In this document: positions 62,835 to 64,000 of the stretch, in pieces | How the letters are laid out: every line of letters begins with the position of its first letter | Numbering within the stretch: the first letter of the stretch is position 1 | NCBI GenBank assembly: GCA_023428135.1 | Contig: JAEYZG010000010.1 | Span: 124,001-188,000, forward strand | Length of the DNA: 64,000 bases | Source of the DNA: Bacteroidota bacterium | Lineage (GTDB): Bacteria; Bacteroidota; Bacteroidia; Cytophagales; Cytophagaceae | Direction: 5' to 3' | The notes under the pieces: model-generated | The model's input: the letters and a program-made list of their open reading frames with translations, nothing else | Told to the model about the DNA's origin: nothing | Database searches by the model: none | Program-made: the position numbers and the translations under genes

Positions 62835-63920
62835 TTAGACAGCCAGCAATTCTTTCTTTTTTGTTTTGATAAGCTCAGCGACTTTGTCACCGATCTGAGT
62901 AGTTGTAAACTTAGAGTCTTTCTGGATATCAGAGGTAACGATACCCTGATTCAAGCACTCTTCAACTGCCTTTCTTATCAGAGAAGCTTCTTCGCTTAAA
63001 CCAAAAGAAGTTTCCAACAACATTGCAGCAGAAAGTATTGCACCATTTGGATTAGCGATATTTTTGCCGGCAGCTTCAGGATAAGAGCCGTGGATAGGTT
63101 CATAAAGAGCTGTTTTGCTACCAACTGAAGCAGAAGGCAACATCCCTAGAGAACCAGTGATAACAGAAGCCTCATCTGTAAGGATGTCACCGAACATGTT
63201 CTCTGTCAGAACAACATCAAAATATTTAGGATTTTGAATGATCTTCATTGCAGCATTGTCTACGAACATGAAGTCAAGCGTTACATCAGGATAATTTTTA
63301 GCAAACTCTTTCACGACTTCTCTCCAAAGCCTTGAAGTCGCAAGCACGTTAGCTTTATCTACAAGAGTAACTCTTTTATTTCTCTTCTGAGCAGCTTCGA
63401 AAGCGAGCTTGCTTATTCTAGTAATTTCTTCTTTTGAATAAGAGCAGTTATCGAAAGCAATGTTTCTGTCTTCGCTTCTTCCTTTCTGCCCGAAATAGAT
63501 ACCACCTGTAAGCTCTCTGAAAACAACAAAATCAACTCCATCAACCAGATCAGCTCTGAGAGGAGAAGAGTTTGCAAGAATTTTATAAGTATTGATCGGT
63601 CTTATGTTTGCGAACAAACCCAGGCTTTTTCTCATTGCAAGAAGTCCTTGCTCCGGCCTTACAGGAGCGTTAGGATCATTATCATACTTAGGGTGACCGA
63701 TAGCACCAAAAAGAATTGCATCAGAAGCCTGGCAGGTTTTGAATGTTTCTTCAGGAAATGGATTTCCTGTAACATCAATTGCAATAGCACCAATTAAAGC
63801 TTCAGTATAAGTAAATTCGTGGCCATACACTTCTTCGATGGCTTTAAGCGCTTTAAGAGCCTGATCCGTTACTTCAGGACCAATACCATCTCCTTTAAGG
63901 ACTGCAATGTTCTTTTTCAT
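62835..63920 (-). CDS. leuB: 3-isopropylmalate dehydrogenase
   Basis: This 361-residue NAD-dependent enzyme converts 3-isopropylmalate to 2-ketoisocaproate in leucine synthesis. Typical motifs are LKGDGIGPEVTDQALKAL at the start, RPEQGLLAMRKSLGLFANIRP (substrate site), FRELTGGIYFGQKG, the Lys-containing VTLVDKANVLATSRLWREV, and NMFGDILTDEASVITGSLGMLPSAS with EPIHGSYPEAAGKN. It is the first visible gene of the leuB-ilvD-ilvB row; the window ends 80 bases upstream so any earlier leu genes are out of view. Confidence 0.97.
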   Translation of the reverse strand: MKKNIAVLKGDGIGPEVTDQALKALKAIEEVYGHEFTYTEALIGAIAIDVTGNPFPEETFKTCQASDAILFGAIGHPKYDNDPNAPVRPEQGLLAMRKSLGLFANIRPINTYKILANSSPLRADLVDGVDFVVFRELTGGIYFGQKGRSEDRNIAFDNCSYSKEEITRISKLAFEAAQKRNKRVTLVDKANVLATSRLWREVVKEFAKNYPDVTLDFMFVDNAAMKIIQNPKYFDVVLTENMFGDILTDEASVITGSLGMLPSASVGSKTALYEPIHGSYPEAAGKNIANPNGAILSAAMLLETSFGLSEEASLIRKAVEECLNQGIVTSDIQKDSKFTTTQIGDKVAELIKTKKKELLAV

Positions 63921-64000
63921 TTAATTAATAAATAATTATTTTCTTATTAAAAATACCTTTATTCGTTTTTACTATAGCCGTTACCAGACCTTTAAATGAG
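63921..64000. other. sequence upstream of leuB at the window edge
   Basis: One minus-strand frame is open from the edge to a TAA close to the leuB start, but the residues (…TAIVKTNKGIFNKK…) do not identify a gene. It could be the end of a preceding gene or the leuB leader. Confidence 0.35.

Noticed and set aside
1..64000. tRNA, rRNA, insertion sequence, integrase, prophage or CRISPR
   Set aside because: No cloverleaf-like sequence, transposase, integrase or regular spaced repeat was found on reading; short non-coding RNAs cannot be excluded by eye.

Overview
The window reads as ordinary chromosome from a Bacteroidota bacterium, most likely order Cytophagales (Cytophaga/Sporocytophaga-like). 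The reasons are low GC content, several secreted proteins ending in type IX secretion (T9SS) sorting domains, a CHU_C-like 'gliding motility-associated' module, few Shine-Dalgarno sites, and occasional TAnnTTTG boxes typical of the Bacteroidota primary sigma factor. I see no tRNA, rRNA, CRISPR array, transposase, integrase or phage gene.

Layout. 1-7.5 kb: a small conserved gene, a beta-CASP RNA exonuclease, the 2H phosphoesterase gene thpR, an 860-residue NHL/Ig-like T9SS protein, then a decayed stretch holding a T9SS-domain remnant and a thpR 3'-end remnant, and a Lys/Glu-rich secreted protein. 7.8-10.4 kb (minus): a tight gamma-carbonic anhydrase / GT39-like / CAP-domain cluster. 10.5-16.5 kb (minus): gltB-gltD, glutamate synthase. 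17-24.3 kb (minus): a membrane-anchored protein plus beta-propeller pair, a UvrD helicase fused to a PD-(D/E)XK nuclease, and two small unknown genes. 24.4-26.2 kb (plus): MscS channel and glycerophosphodiesterase. 26.2-31.8 kb (minus): surface proteins, a propeller protein and a SpoU/TrmH methyltransferase, with mutS divergent. 34.8-43.5 kb (minus): radical SAM protein, PhoX-like protein, a propeller-like protein, a DsbD split into two genes, M20 dipeptidase and a PLP enzyme. 43.5-54.2 kb, mixed strands: RluA synthase, a T9SS protein, EamA transporter, mazG, phosphohexomutase-cysteine desulfurase (overlapping), DUF4105-inositol monophosphatase-Cys-rich peptide, then a decayed copy of the monophosphatase 5' end. 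54.2-64 kb: kup, glpD, DUF2267, a YiiX-like hydrolase and leuB-ilvD-ilvB.

How genes work together. gltBD makes glutamate, the main amino donor for the branched-chain amino acids made through leuB, ilvD and ilvB. glpQ-like and glpD gene products both act on glycerol-3-phosphate but are unlinked. The two dsbD genes together reconstitute one periplasmic electron-transfer protein. The surface proteins depend on a T9SS machinery that is not encoded here.

I did not find a clearly new multi-gene system. The most distinctive non-coding signal is a roughly 95-base element present three times (about 23191-23285, 31864-31960, 42379-42475), each copy just upstream of an unrelated minus-strand gene and sharing a nearly invariant core. 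Next come three gene remnants in different stages of decay, two of them from local duplications whose intact parents lie in the window.
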